Origin: Novosphingopyxis baekryungensis DSM 16222
GTDB taxonomy: Bacteria > Pseudomonadota > Alphaproteobacteria > Sphingomonadales > Sphingomonadaceae
Direction of reading: 5' to 3'
Assembly (NCBI RefSeq): GCF_000420305.1
Contig: NZ_ATUR01000006.1
Span: 186,001 to 250,000 of the forward strand
DNA length: 64,000 nt
Shown: positions 51,446 to 60,519 of the stretch, piece after piece
Layout of the letters: each line of letters begins with the position of its first letter
How positions within the stretch are numbered: position 1 is the first letter of the stretch
Notes under the pieces: generated by a model
The model's database searches: none
What the model was told of the DNA's origin: nothing
The model's input: only the letters and a program-made list of their open reading frames with translations
Position numbers and translations under genes: made by a program

Positions 51446-52615
51446 TCAATCAGGTTTCTTCGGCAAGGCAATTTCGGCCGTGCCCGTCGCCATCACCGTG
51501 CCCGCCTGGTTTTCCATCCGGTGCTTGATGTGGATGAGATGGCGGCCATGCTCGTCAACCGACTTGTCGGTCACTTCGGCAGTCTGGATCGTGATATCGC
51601 CCGTCAGTGCCGGGCCGCGATAATTGCCGATGGTGTGCACCACCATGCCGAACTCCCCTGCCCAGCCTGCCAGATAGTCGATGATCCATGATCCCATCGA
51701 GGCGCCATATCCATAGCCCCGCGGCATGCCGATCCGGCGCGCCCATTTGGGAAACAGATGGCCACGCGATGGACCGATATAGGCGCCGTCCGTGAGCTCT
51801 GGATTGATCAACATCATCCCGGGATCATTTTCATATCCGGCCATTTCGCGCGTGAAGCCCATAGCTTCCAGATCCTGTTCGCGAAACTGCATCGCACCCC
51901 ATGTGTTCATGTAGAATGCGCGCCATTCGGTGGTGAAGCTGGCAATCGAGTGGGGACCGAACACACGCTCCGGCAGCTGATCGCCCACCGCGATATCATC
52001 CCACCAGCGCTCGCCATGGCCAAGATCATGCAGCATCTTGATCCAGCCGAACTTGCGCTCTTCCAGCGTCTGCAGCTCTTCGTCGCTCCATTCCGGATCG
52101 TCCGCCTGCTCCACATTGGTGCTCTGTCCGCCCGCTTCCGCGCCGTAACGGATCGTGGTGGAGCGCTGGGTGGCGATCGCTTCGCCGTTCTGGTTGGAAT
52201 AATGATTGTCGCCGCGTTGAAAGCAGGTTTCCCCCGCAAAGCCGGTTTCCTTCACCGCATAGTCGAAGGGAACGCTCTGCACGGAAATATGATCGCCCGG
52301 CTTGATCTGCGGGCCGTTGAACCACCACTCATCCCCGCCGAACAACAGATGCGAATCCGGGATTTTGCCGACGCAGGCCGGCACCGCGCCATGCCCCCCA
52401 TCACAAGCGATCGCGAAGCTCTGCGGTGCGATGATCCCGTTCCACCGACTGGCCTGCGCGTAATCGGGATCATAATGCAGCAGGTTGGGATAATGCATGG
52501 CATGTGCCCAGCGCCGGATATCATTGGTGGCGATCGGCTCGCGCAGCGTCGAGACATCCATGGCCTTGCCGAGATACTGGTCGATATCGCTGAAATCGAG
52601 TTTTTGGGTCGCCAT
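51446..52615 (-). CDS. Double-hotdog MaoC/FAS1-like hydratase
   Basis: The 389-residue protein has two hotdog units like the paralogue at 37305-38447. The N-terminal one reads WAHAMHYPNLLHYDPDYA, and the C-terminal one holds TIGNYRGPALTGDITIQ. AGAGGA precedes the ATG. It lies between the synthetase (71 bp upstream) and the KstD-like gene (12 bp downstream). It should hydrate an enoyl-CoA or enone-type conjugate. As in the paralogue, the catalytic Asp-His of classical (R)-hydratases is not clearly visible, so the reaction is uncertain. Confidence 0.85.
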   Translation of the reverse strand: MATQKLDFSDIDQYLGKAMDVSTLREPIATNDIRRWAHAMHYPNLLHYDPDYAQASRWNGIIAPQSFAIACDGGHGAVPACVGKIPDSHLLFGGDEWWFNGPQIKPGDHISVQSVPFDYAVKETGFAGETCFQRGDNHYSNQNGEAIATQRSTTIRYGAEAGGQSTNVEQADDPEWSDEELQTLEERKFGWIKMLHDLGHGERWWDDIAVGDQLPERVFGPHSIASFTTEWRAFYMNTWGAMQFREQDLEAMGFTREMAGYENDPGMMLINPELTDGAYIGPSRGHLFPKWARRIGMPRGYGYGASMGSWIIDYLAGWAGEFGMVVHTIGNYRGPALTGDITIQTAEVTDKSVDEHGRHLIHIKHRMENQAGTVMATGTAEIALPKKPD

Positions 52616-52686
52616 GTCATTCCATCCTCTTGATACGGCCCCTTTGGTTGGGCCTCAGGGTTGGCAAGACAAGCAGGCGGGCCGCC

Positions 52687-54180
52687 TTATCGGTGCAGCG
52701 ATGCAGACGGCCCGGCAAACAGATCGCGTACCGCGCTCCTGTCCGTCTTGAACGACACCGTGCGGGGCAAGTTGGCAACAAAGCGCCATGCGGCAGGCAC
52801 ATGGGTTGCCGGGAGAGTGCGGCGTATATGCGCTTCCAGCTCTGCCGATGAGGGCGGTTCCAGCCCCGGCTTCAGCACGACGGCGGCGGCAGGAAGTTGC
52901 AGGAGCCGCCGATCGTCGATCCCGACAACGGAAACATCCGCGACAGCGGGATGCGTGCGCAGCGCTTCTTCCACCGCCTCCGGCATAATTTTGAAACCGC
53001 CGCGCATGATCGCTCCATCGGAACGTCCGTGGAGATACAGAAATCCGTCCGCGTCGATCGTCCCCAGATCGGAGGTGACGATCCAGTCTCCGCCCATGCG
53101 CGGGCAGAGCACTTCCACCGTTCCCGACGCGCCGGATGGTGCCAGCGTGCCACTATCCTCATCCCGTATGCGCAGCTTGGCGCCTCCGATGGGGCGGCCG
53201 ACACTGCCGGACTTTCCAGCACCATAGGCTTCACGCAATGGAAGCGTCATCGCTGACACCGGCCCGCCGAATTCGGTGGCGCCATAGGTTTGCAGAACGG
53301 GAATGCCGTACCGATCCTCGAATGTCTTCTGCACTTGCGGATTGACCGGCGCGGCTCCTGTCGAGAAATACCGCAGCGAAGAGAGATCCTCTTCCGGCAC
53401 GTCGTCGGCGAGGATCATCGCCAGGGCAGCCGGCGGGCCACCACTGGCCTGTGGACGGAATTCCACCACATAATCGCGCCAGTCCGCCACCGTGAAACGC
53501 TCTAGAAGGATCACCGATCGGCCGCGCAGAAAGGATGTTGCGAGGGTATACAGGCCGGAAATATTGCTCATCGGAAAACACAGGAGGGTCGGTGGGCCTT
53601 CCGCCCCAACGCGCTGCTTGGCCTGCCGGATATAATCCAGCACCACATCATATCCGATGGTAAAATGCTTGGGCGGACCGGTCGTCCCGCTGGTGAGTAT
53701 TTCCAGCGCCGGGATGGCAGATGCACTCGCTGATGCTGTTCGCGCCGGGCAAATGCATGTGCTTCCATCGTCAGCCAGCGCGATGCCGGCGACGCCTTTT
53801 GCGTCGAGGATATCAATTAGCTCGGAGGAGAAATCGTCCCGGTCCATAATGATGGCAGAGACCGGCAGCGCCCGGATCGATGCCGCGACTGCCTCGCCGG
53901 ACTGAAAGGGATAGACCATGGTCACCCTCCGGCGGGTGGCCATCAACGCCAGGAAGGCCGACAGCGCCGTTGGCCTGTTGCGCGGCGCGAAAGCCACCGC
54001 CGCATCGGGCGCCACCCCGGCTTGCAGTAGCTTTTCGGTCAATGCCGCCGCGTGGCGCGCAACGTCCGTCCAGTCTATCCAACGGTCACCATCGCGAATG
54101 GCGGGCCCCGTTTGGCGCAATGTCCGACGGCAAATATCGGCCAGGGCATGGGAAGGATCGGCATCGTCCTTGAAGGCCAC
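52687..54180 (-). CDS. Acyl-CoA synthetase (AMP-forming), GTG start
   Basis: The 497-residue ANL enzyme has ILTSGTTGPPKHFT, TYGATEFGG, the GGDWIVTSDLG hinge and RGGFKIMPEAVEE; the C-terminal lysine region reads RTVSFKTDRS. It activates an acid. The open frame reaches 54285, but the GTG at 54180 has GGAG 11 bases before it and lies just downstream of a promoter; the start is less certain than elsewhere. As the first gene of the row it would commit the substrate to CoA chemistry before the ring-opening enzymes. Confidence 0.85.
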   Translation of the reverse strand: MAFKDDADPSHALADICRRTLRQTGPAIRDGDRWIDWTDVARHAAALTEKLLQAGVAPDAAVAFAPRNRPTALSAFLALMATRRRVTMVYPFQSGEAVAASIRALPVSAIIMDRDDFSSELIDILDAKGVAGIALADDGSTCICPARTASASASAIPALEILTSGTTGPPKHFTIGYDVVLDYIRQAKQRVGAEGPPTLLCFPMSNISGLYTLATSFLRGRSVILLERFTVADWRDYVVEFRPQASGGPPAALAMILADDVPEEDLSSLRYFSTGAAPVNPQVQKTFEDRYGIPVLQTYGATEFGGPVSAMTLPLREAYGAGKSGSVGRPIGGAKLRIRDEDSGTLAPSGASGTVEVLCPRMGGDWIVTSDLGTIDADGFLYLHGRSDGAIMRGGFKIMPEAVEEALRTHPAVADVSVVGIDDRRLLQLPAAAVVLKPGLEPPSSAELEAHIRRTLPATHVPAAWRFVANLPRTVSFKTDRSAVRDLFAGPSASLHR

Positions 54181-54227
54181 GATCTGGTTCACTCCTACAG
54201 CGCGGCTCGGCACATGAAACGCCGCCG

Positions 54228-54255
54228 AGAGCCAGGATAGGTTTCCGCTGGCTCT
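54228..54255. promoter_or_regulatory. Perfect 8-bp inverted repeat (operator)
   Basis: AGAGCCAG at 54228-54235 and CTGGCTCT at 54248-54255 are exact inverted copies with a 12-bp spacer (20 bp centre to centre). The pair covers the -10 edge and spacer of the minus-strand promoter at 54234-54261. Confidence 0.6.
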
Positions 54256-54261
54256 GGTCAA
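54234..54261 (-). promoter_or_regulatory. Sigma70-like promoter of the nine-gene row
   Basis: On the minus strand TTGACC (54261-54256), a 16-bp spacer and TATCCT (54239-54234) point toward the synthetase gene, 54 bp ahead of its GTG. Both boxes are close to consensus. Confidence 0.55.
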
Positions 54262-54368
54262 AATGAACGATGTTTGCCGGACCAAGCATCGCCACCGCGC
54301 TTCTTTATCGGGCCGCTGGACGCGGCGGGCCTGCGATCTCTCAATTGCTGCGTCACGGGAGGTGCAGC

Positions 54369-55412
54369 ATGACGGTTCTGAGAATAGTTCAGTGGACGAC
54401 GGGCAAAGTGGGTATGCAGGCGCTCCGTGCGATCATGGACGATCCGCGCCTCGAACTGGTTGGTCTGTTTGCGCACAGCGCCGGCAAGGTCGGCCGGGAT
54501 GCCGGCGAGCTGGTCGGTCGCGGCGCGGCACATGTAATCGCCACCGCAGACATAACGGATATCATCGCGCTGAAGCCGGACGCCGTGATCTACACGCCGT
54601 TCAAGAGCGATATGGACAATGTGCTCCTATTGCTGCGATCCGGCATCAATGTGGTCAGCACCAACCTGTTCATCGATTCCGGCGGCATGACCGGCGATAA
54701 CCGCGCGCGTCTGCTGGCCGCGTGCATTGAGGGCAAAAGCTCTCTCTTCATAACCGGGGTAAATCCGGGCTGGATCAACATGGTCACCGCCGGGCTGACC
54801 TCGGTCTGTCGTCGCGTCGATCACATCAGTGTGCGCGAATCTGCTGACGTCTCCAACTATGCCTCGCGCGAAACCTGGGTAGCGCAGGGCATGGGGCAAA
54901 CGGAGGTGAATGACGATGTGATCGCGGTGGCGAGAGGCGCGCTCATCTCCTTTCGCGATGCCGTGCTGCGTCTGGCAGAGGCCTTGAGCCTGCCGCTTGA
55001 TGATGTCGATTTCGAGCTTGAGCACGCAGTCACATCGGAAACGGTCGATCTCGGCTTCATGAGTTTGCCAAAGGGCAGTAATGGCGCCCTGCGCGCCGAG
55101 TGGGTTGGGAAAGCCGATGGATGTGAACGGATCCGCCTCAGCGTCTCATGGTATCTAACCCGCGCGCTGGACAGCGACTGGACCTTCGACGACGAGCATT
55201 ATCACATCGATATCGATGGGGAGCCCAGCATCCGGACGATCATCGATTTCGTGGCACCGGAATGGAAGGGCAGCGACTGGAGCATCCTGACAGCGCTGCC
55301 CGCCGTGAACGCCATATCCGCCGTCGTCGCAGCACAGCCCGGCATCTTGGGACCAGCAGACGTGCCTTTGATATCTGCCGCGCGCGCCGCGTGGAGTGGT
55401 ACGCCGGACTAG
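54369..55412 (+). CDS. Dihydrodipicolinate reductase-like NAD(P)-dependent oxidoreductase
   Basis: The 347-residue protein starts MTVLRIVQWTTGKVGMQAL, the Rossmann strand of the DapB-like/amine dehydrogenase family, and has DAVIYTPFKSD and GVNPGWINM segments. Homologues act on amino acids such as 2,4-diaminopentanoate; many are annotated only by fold. GGGAGG precedes the ATG at 54369. It is divergent from the synthetase, sharing the promoter region, and converges with the lipoprotein gene 5 bp away. It may reduce or oxidise a pathway ketone, but this is speculative. Confidence 0.83.
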   Translation: MTVLRIVQWTTGKVGMQALRAIMDDPRLELVGLFAHSAGKVGRDAGELVGRGAAHVIATADITDIIALKPDAVIYTPFKSDMDNVLLLLRSGINVVSTNLFIDSGGMTGDNRARLLAACIEGKSSLFITGVNPGWINMVTAGLTSVCRRVDHISVRESADVSNYASRETWVAQGMGQTEVNDDVIAVARGALISFRDAVLRLAEALSLPLDDVDFELEHAVTSETVDLGFMSLPKGSNGALRAEWVGKADGCERIRLSVSWYLTRALDSDWTFDDEHYHIDIDGEPSIRTIIDFVAPEWKGSDWSILTALPAVNAISAVVAAQPGILGPADVPLISAARAAWSGTPD

Positions 55413-55417
55413 CGGTT

Positions 55418-57574
55418 TCAGGGACCGACCACGATCCTGACGCGGCCGATATTTACCAGCTCGGCATAGGGCGTGCCTTTGGCCGCACTGGCCTGCGTTG
55501 TCGCGCGTAGCCCAACAAAGTAGGTGCCGGGACGATCGAACGAGACCGTACGCGTCAGCGTGGCACGCGCTTGGCCGATCGGCAAATCGCGCGGCGCCTC
55601 GAAGATACCCTTACCATCGATGTCCCAGCCCGCATCGCTGATGGTGCCGCCACCGGGCGGCGTATCGATTATCGCTTCCAACCGTATCTGCTCACCGCTT
55701 CTCACATAAGCGATCATGCCGCCATTGGCGGTAAGGGTTACAGTAGGTTGCAGCCCAAGCCGTTCGTGGCCGCTGCCCGGCACGATCACCTGCCCATTGG
55801 CAATGCGATATTGCGAACTTTCCGGCGGCACGATGCCATTTTCCACCCAGTCGGCCAGAAGCCGGAGCGATTGCTGCAATGGCCCCTGATAGGAGACGAT
55901 ACGGCTGGGATCTTCATTGTCCATCTGGTCGCCATGCAAGGCTCGCTCGGTATAATAGACCCTAACCTTGTCGACTTGCGGATTTTGCGCCTCGACCCTG
56001 CGGCGGTACCAGTCGGCTTGCCATGGCATGGCCTCACGGTCCCAAAGCGATGCGGCCAAAACCACTTTTTCGCTGCCAAGATCGCCCGTCAATTGGGAGC
56101 CCGCTGTCGACTGGACGAATAAGGGCCCGACAATCATCGGCCGCTGCGGATAGATCGGTTCGCCTTTCGCGTCGCGAAACTGGTCCCATACCGGAAAGCC
56201 GGACTTGGGCACCTGATGCCGATGGTAGGACTCTATCGCCAGGAAATTGCTGTTATCGACATTGACCATGTCACCCAGCTCGATATCCGCACCGCGCGCG
56301 GAGTCGGACAGTCCAAGATACAACGTATTTCCATCGATATGTTCAATCAGAAGCGATTGGACGGTTCCGTCCGCTTTGCGAACGGTCAAGTCGCCGCCCA
56401 TGAAATAATCGATCACCGGCACCGTATCGAGACGCACACCGACCAGCGTGTCGCCGTCGATGCCAGACAGGAGGCGAAACGCATCGTCGACGCCACCCTT
56501 GTTGGCCGATCTGCTTTCCTCGCCAAGGCTGGCGCGCGCCATACGCGCCGTTACCAGTTCGACCACCTTGCCATCGAATTGCACGCGATCGGCTGCAAAC
56601 AGTTCGGGACGGTCATATCCTAGATAACCGGGCTTGGTCCAAAAATCGGTAAAATAGCTGCCATCGACCTGTTTTATTCCACCATAGAGCGCGGCGAAGC
56701 CATGAAGCCCCATGGTTTTCCAGCCAAACCAACTGGCCATCGGGAACCCCATATTTTCGGCCTCGTGCAACACCGTCGCTTCATGCGTGGAGAGACCGGC
56801 ATAGGCATCGCCGCTGCCTCCGGGCTCCAACGCGTCGACGATCTGCGGGAATTTCTTGCGAAGCACCCGCAGGGCCTGCATCCGAACCGTAAACATGTTC
56901 GGGATCGCCATGGTGGATCCGTTGACATAGGGAACGCCCCCATCCCACACGCCTTCCGTGTTCTCCAGGCTGCCGATGGTACGATAGGCGCCCCCCGAAC
57001 CACCGTAGATGTAGCCATAGATCCGGCGATCCTTGCCATAGAATTGCTGCGCAACATGACGGGAAAAAAGGGCGGCGGCTGCATTGGCGCGATATGCCGT
57101 AATGCTGGAATCGGGCATGCCCGCATCGGCGTTTGGTGCGTCTGCATCGACGCCGCCATTCGTCTCGACGAAATAGGCACCGCTCGCAGCCGAGAAACCG
57201 ATCTTGTTGAACTTGCCCACAGGATCGGCCTGCGCCAGATTTTCATTCAGCGGTACCGGCGTTACATGCTGAAAAAACCGGCCTTCGAAACTGTCGGATG
57301 GCGGCAGATAATAAGAAAAGCGGGTCTGGGTTCCGCGAAACCCGCCATGCACATAATAGTGACGTACCGGCGAGGAGCGCCATTCCTGCACGTCAATATA
57401 GGGCTGGGCGAACAAAGCATCCGCTGCGCCATATCCATCAGCCGCCACGGTCATCACCCGTTCGCTACTGGCGATGGTGGTCGGCCTCGTCGAACTGGTG
57501 GCACAGCCCATCAGCCCACAGGTACCGATCATGAGCGAGGCGACGAATACGCCGCGGCTGTGCCTGACTTTCAC
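55418..57574 (-). CDS. Secreted lipoprotein, alpha/beta-hydrolase-like with PKD-like tail
   Basis: The 718-residue protein has a lipoprotein signal (VASLMIGTCGLMGC, the lipobox LMGC). The main domain has the nucleophile-elbow sequence YGGSGGAYR near residue 195 and DWVENGIVPPE, as in large secreted esterases; the catalytic His could be in RALHGDQ. A beta-sandwich tail (GGTISDAGWDIDG onward, ending in RPGTYFVGLRA) looks like a PKD domain. It is likely anchored to the outer membrane and hydrolyses an ester. It lies 86 bp downstream of the TonB receptor gene, separated by a hairpin. Confidence 0.78.
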   Translation of the reverse strand: MKVRHSRGVFVASLMIGTCGLMGCATSSTRPTTIASSERVMTVAADGYGAADALFAQPYIDVQEWRSSPVRHYYVHGGFRGTQTRFSYYLPPSDSFEGRFFQHVTPVPLNENLAQADPVGKFNKIGFSAASGAYFVETNGGVDADAPNADAGMPDSSITAYRANAAAALFSRHVAQQFYGKDRRIYGYIYGGSGGAYRTIGSLENTEGVWDGGVPYVNGSTMAIPNMFTVRMQALRVLRKKFPQIVDALEPGGSGDAYAGLSTHEATVLHEAENMGFPMASWFGWKTMGLHGFAALYGGIKQVDGSYFTDFWTKPGYLGYDRPELFAADRVQFDGKVVELVTARMARASLGEESRSANKGGVDDAFRLLSGIDGDTLVGVRLDTVPVIDYFMGGDLTVRKADGTVQSLLIEHIDGNTLYLGLSDSARGADIELGDMVNVDNSNFLAIESYHRHQVPKSGFPVWDQFRDAKGEPIYPQRPMIVGPLFVQSTAGSQLTGDLGSEKVVLAASLWDREAMPWQADWYRRRVEAQNPQVDKVRVYYTERALHGDQMDNEDPSRIVSYQGPLQQSLRLLADWVENGIVPPESSQYRIANGQVIVPGSGHERLGLQPTVTLTANGGMIAYVRSGEQIRLEAIIDTPPGGGTISDAGWDIDGKGIFEAPRDLPIGQARATLTRTVSFDRPGTYFVGLRATTQASAAKGTPYAELVNIGRVRIVVGP

Positions 57575-57603
57575 CGGGGAACTCTCCCTTCATAGGTACC
57601 TGA

Positions 57604-57652
57604 AAGCTTGGCCGGGATGTCACCCTATAGGGCAACACGCCCGGCCATGCTT
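57604..57652 (-). promoter_or_regulatory. Large intergenic hairpin between TonB and lipoprotein genes
   Basis: Arms AAGCTTGGCCGGG (57604-57616) and CCCGGCCATGCTT (57640-57652) pair over 13 bp with one mismatch. The loop contains the perfect palindrome CCCTATAGGG (57623-57632). On the mRNA this forms a strong branched stem with no long U run, so a partial terminator or stabiliser is more likely than a full terminator. Confidence 0.6.
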
Positions 57653-57660
57653 ACGCGCGG

Positions 57661-60519
57661 TCAGAATTTCGTTGATACGCCGAACTGAAAAACGCGTCCG
57701 ATGGTGAGATAGGAGAATGGCACACCCTGTTGCCCAGGCACCGCGATATTGCCGCGATATTCCGGGGGATCCTGATCGAAGATGTTCTTCACGTTGAGCG
57801 TCAACGCCAATTCCTCCCCAAAACCCTGGCTGGCCAGATCGAACTTCATGAATGCGTCAAAGGTATGGAAATCGCCAACCTCGGCCTGTGGCACGAATCC
57901 AACCGGCGGATTGAGCGTATATCCCTGCTTGAAATTCCAGCTGAGCTGCGCGAGCAGCGGCCCCGCTTCCGCACCGAGCGTGGTTCTGGCGCGCAACCGG
58001 TTCTGATTGTTCGACAACACATCCTGGAATGGACCGTCCGCCACATTCTGCCGGTTACGGCTCAGTTCATATGTACCGTTCGAATTGAAGAACAGGCTGG
58101 CACCGCCCATGTCCCGGCGGTAATTGACCTGAAAATCCAGTCCATCAATCTTGAAGCCGCCAAAGTTGCGCTTGCGTGCGTCCAGAATGGCGTAAACCCT
58201 TGTCGGGTTATCGACCGGTGTGCCGTCGAACACGTCCGCAAGGCCAATGAAGGCATCGAGTTCGGCCTGCGTCGGCGTCGTATCGATGATGAAGCCATAT
58301 TCATTATAGAGCTGCGCCGGATTTTCGAACGGCGCCAGGCCAATGTAATTGGTGTAGCTGATATTATAATAGGTACCGCTCAGGCGCAGGCCCGGAATGA
58401 AAGGCGGATCGAGATCGATCCCGGCCGTGTAGGTCGTGGCCTTCTGCGGCTGGATATCTGGTCCATTGCCGCGAAGGGCAACGATGACACCACCGTTATA
58501 ATCCGGATAAGGACCACCGTTCGCGGCCTGCAAATTGGTCGGCGGCGCAAGGAATGCGGCCCCCTGCCCCGTCAGCGTGAAAAGCCGCCTGATATCGGCA
58601 TTTTCATTGTCGGCCAGGCTTGGCGCATTGAAACTCTTGCCCCAGGCACCGCGAATGGCAACCCAATCCACCGGCTTGAAGGTCGCGCCGAACCGGGGAT
58701 TGAAGGTATCGCCGACATCGCTGTAGCTGTCATAACGGCCGGACGCAGACACAGTAAGCTCCACCCCGCCATCGCCCCGCCACAAGGGCGCAACTATCTC
58801 GCCAAAGGCCGACTTGACGTCGCGCGAGACGCCGAAACGTGGCACACCCGGTTGAGCGGGAGCGACGAGCGTATTGCCGACAAATTGCGCGCCTGAACCG
58901 GAGAATTGGGCACCCGGGACGGTAAGCCCACGGATGGTGTCGAACGTTTCCTCATAATATTCCAGGCCGAATGCGGTCTTGATCCAACCAGAGCCAAGTT
59001 TGAACAGATCGCCATCGATCACAGCGCGGAAGTTGGTGAACTGCTGACGCGTTCGCCCGAAATTATTGTAGTTGGTGATGATCCCCAGGGCCGCAGGATC
59101 GCTATCGGCCGGGTTGAACGGGTTGAACAAGCCAGCTGCAATCGCGTTGTTCAACGCTGACTGGTTGAGTTCATCGGTCACGACGGTTGTGGTGCTCTGA
59201 CCATAATTGCCCAGGAAGCGCGCCTGAAAATTGCCGTCGACATCGTAGGTGAATTCCGAAGAAAGACCCCAGGTATCGAGCTCGATATCCGTCTGCGCCC
59301 GGTCGTCCGGGCCAATCTGGAAGGATACGTCCTGAATATAATCCACGCCGTTCGGGCTGCCGGGCACGAACGTCGGACGTCCGCCGACGATGCCGCCAAA
59401 ACTGAACGGATTGAATGGGCTGACAAATGCCGGAATACCCAGGCTGCGGGCCGTTCCAGCGAAAAATGCCGGTACGATGATGCGGGAATCCCGCAGCGGC
59501 CCGACGGCAACTTCCGTCTGCCGGTTGGTGTAGAAACCGCGGATGTCCACTGACAGGTCCGCGCTCAAATCCTGGCTTAGGCCAGCAAACACGCTGTGCC
59601 GTTCCGACGCCGGAACAACGGCCGCAAAATCGCTGGTGTCGCAATCGTTGACCGGACCTCCATTGACGCCAACCACGGTGCCCTGCGGCGCGCCCAGCGA
59701 ACCGGCAAGCGCGCGAATATTTCCCGGCGAGCATTCGAGGGAACGAAAGCCGTTATCGCTCGGAAACTGTTGAATGAAATCCCGGTCGCGGCCGAGAATC
59801 TCATCATTCTTGGCATAGGCATAAGATGCAAACAGCGAGCCGGTGCCCCAATCGCGACCAGCAGTGACATTGGCCGTCCACTCGTAATAATCGTCTGCAA
59901 AGCTGTAGGCGCCATTCACCTTCACGCCGTCGAAGCGATCGATGGTGACGAAATTGAGCACGCCGGCAACGGCATCGGATCCGTAAATGGCCGAACCGCC
60001 ATCCGGCACGATTTCCAGTCGGCTGATGATGCCCGGCGGAATGATGTCCGGATCCGGTGTCGTCGAGCCGAGGCCCATGCCGACCGTGCGATGTCCATCG
60101 ACCAGTACCAGCGTCGTCGAGCCACCGGCGGTGTTGAACCCGGGCAGTGCACGCAGATTGGGCCGATTGACGGCAACCTCGGGACTTGCTGCGAGCGGTT
60201 GCTGTACGCTGTTGAATGCGCCGAGCTGCGGAATATTCTCGAACAATTGATTGACCGTGTTGGCACCGATGGCCTCGATATCTTCATCGGTTGTCGCCAG
60301 AACATTGGCGCCCGCCGGTGCGATACCGCGGATCAACGTGCCCGTGACGACGATCTCCTCATTGGCCGGATTGCGAACCTGCCCTTCCGTTCCGGCAGCG
60401 GGATCCTGATTGGTCGCTTCGGTGCCTTCCTGCGCCATCGCCGCGCCAGGTAACACAAGAGCCGCCGCTGTACCGCCAAGCGTGACCGAACAGAGCAATG
60501 CTTTACGAAGTGCCTTCAT
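57661..60519 (-). CDS. TonB-dependent outer-membrane receptor
   Basis: The 952-residue receptor has a signal peptide (MKALRKALLCSVTLGGTAAA and on to AMAQ), a TonB box EIVVTGTLIRG, the plug (NQLFENIPQLGAF) with VDGHRTVGMG and the IYGSDAVAGVLNFVT signature, then a long barrel ending in FGVSTKF with aromatic Phe. GGAGGGA precedes the ATG at 60519; the upstream frame to 60564 is rejected. With the esterase-like lipoprotein it forms a surface uptake and cleavage pair. The substrate may be a polymer or conjugate, given the neighbouring glycosidases. Confidence 0.95.
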   Translation of the reverse strand: MKALRKALLCSVTLGGTAAALVLPGAAMAQEGTEATNQDPAAGTEGQVRNPANEEIVVTGTLIRGIAPAGANVLATTDEDIEAIGANTVNQLFENIPQLGAFNSVQQPLAASPEVAVNRPNLRALPGFNTAGGSTTLVLVDGHRTVGMGLGSTTPDPDIIPPGIISRLEIVPDGGSAIYGSDAVAGVLNFVTIDRFDGVKVNGAYSFADDYYEWTANVTAGRDWGTGSLFASYAYAKNDEILGRDRDFIQQFPSDNGFRSLECSPGNIRALAGSLGAPQGTVVGVNGGPVNDCDTSDFAAVVPASERHSVFAGLSQDLSADLSVDIRGFYTNRQTEVAVGPLRDSRIIVPAFFAGTARSLGIPAFVSPFNPFSFGGIVGGRPTFVPGSPNGVDYIQDVSFQIGPDDRAQTDIELDTWGLSSEFTYDVDGNFQARFLGNYGQSTTTVVTDELNQSALNNAIAAGLFNPFNPADSDPAALGIITNYNNFGRTRQQFTNFRAVIDGDLFKLGSGWIKTAFGLEYYEETFDTIRGLTVPGAQFSGSGAQFVGNTLVAPAQPGVPRFGVSRDVKSAFGEIVAPLWRGDGGVELTVSASGRYDSYSDVGDTFNPRFGATFKPVDWVAIRGAWGKSFNAPSLADNENADIRRLFTLTGQGAAFLAPPTNLQAANGGPYPDYNGGVIVALRGNGPDIQPQKATTYTAGIDLDPPFIPGLRLSGTYYNISYTNYIGLAPFENPAQLYNEYGFIIDTTPTQAELDAFIGLADVFDGTPVDNPTRVYAILDARKRNFGGFKIDGLDFQVNYRRDMGGASLFFNSNGTYELSRNRQNVADGPFQDVLSNNQNRLRARTTLGAEAGPLLAQLSWNFKQGYTLNPPVGFVPQAEVGDFHTFDAFMKFDLASQGFGEELALTLNVKNIFDQDPPEYRGNIAVPGQQGVPFSYLTIGRVFQFGVSTKF

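Noticed and set aside
40929-54180. Assigning the row to a known steroid degradation locus (testosterone, cholate or estrogen type)
   Set aside because: No extradiol dioxygenase, KshA/KshB pair or ring-A hydrolase signature is in the window; only single families are shared, so naming a substrate would be unsupported.
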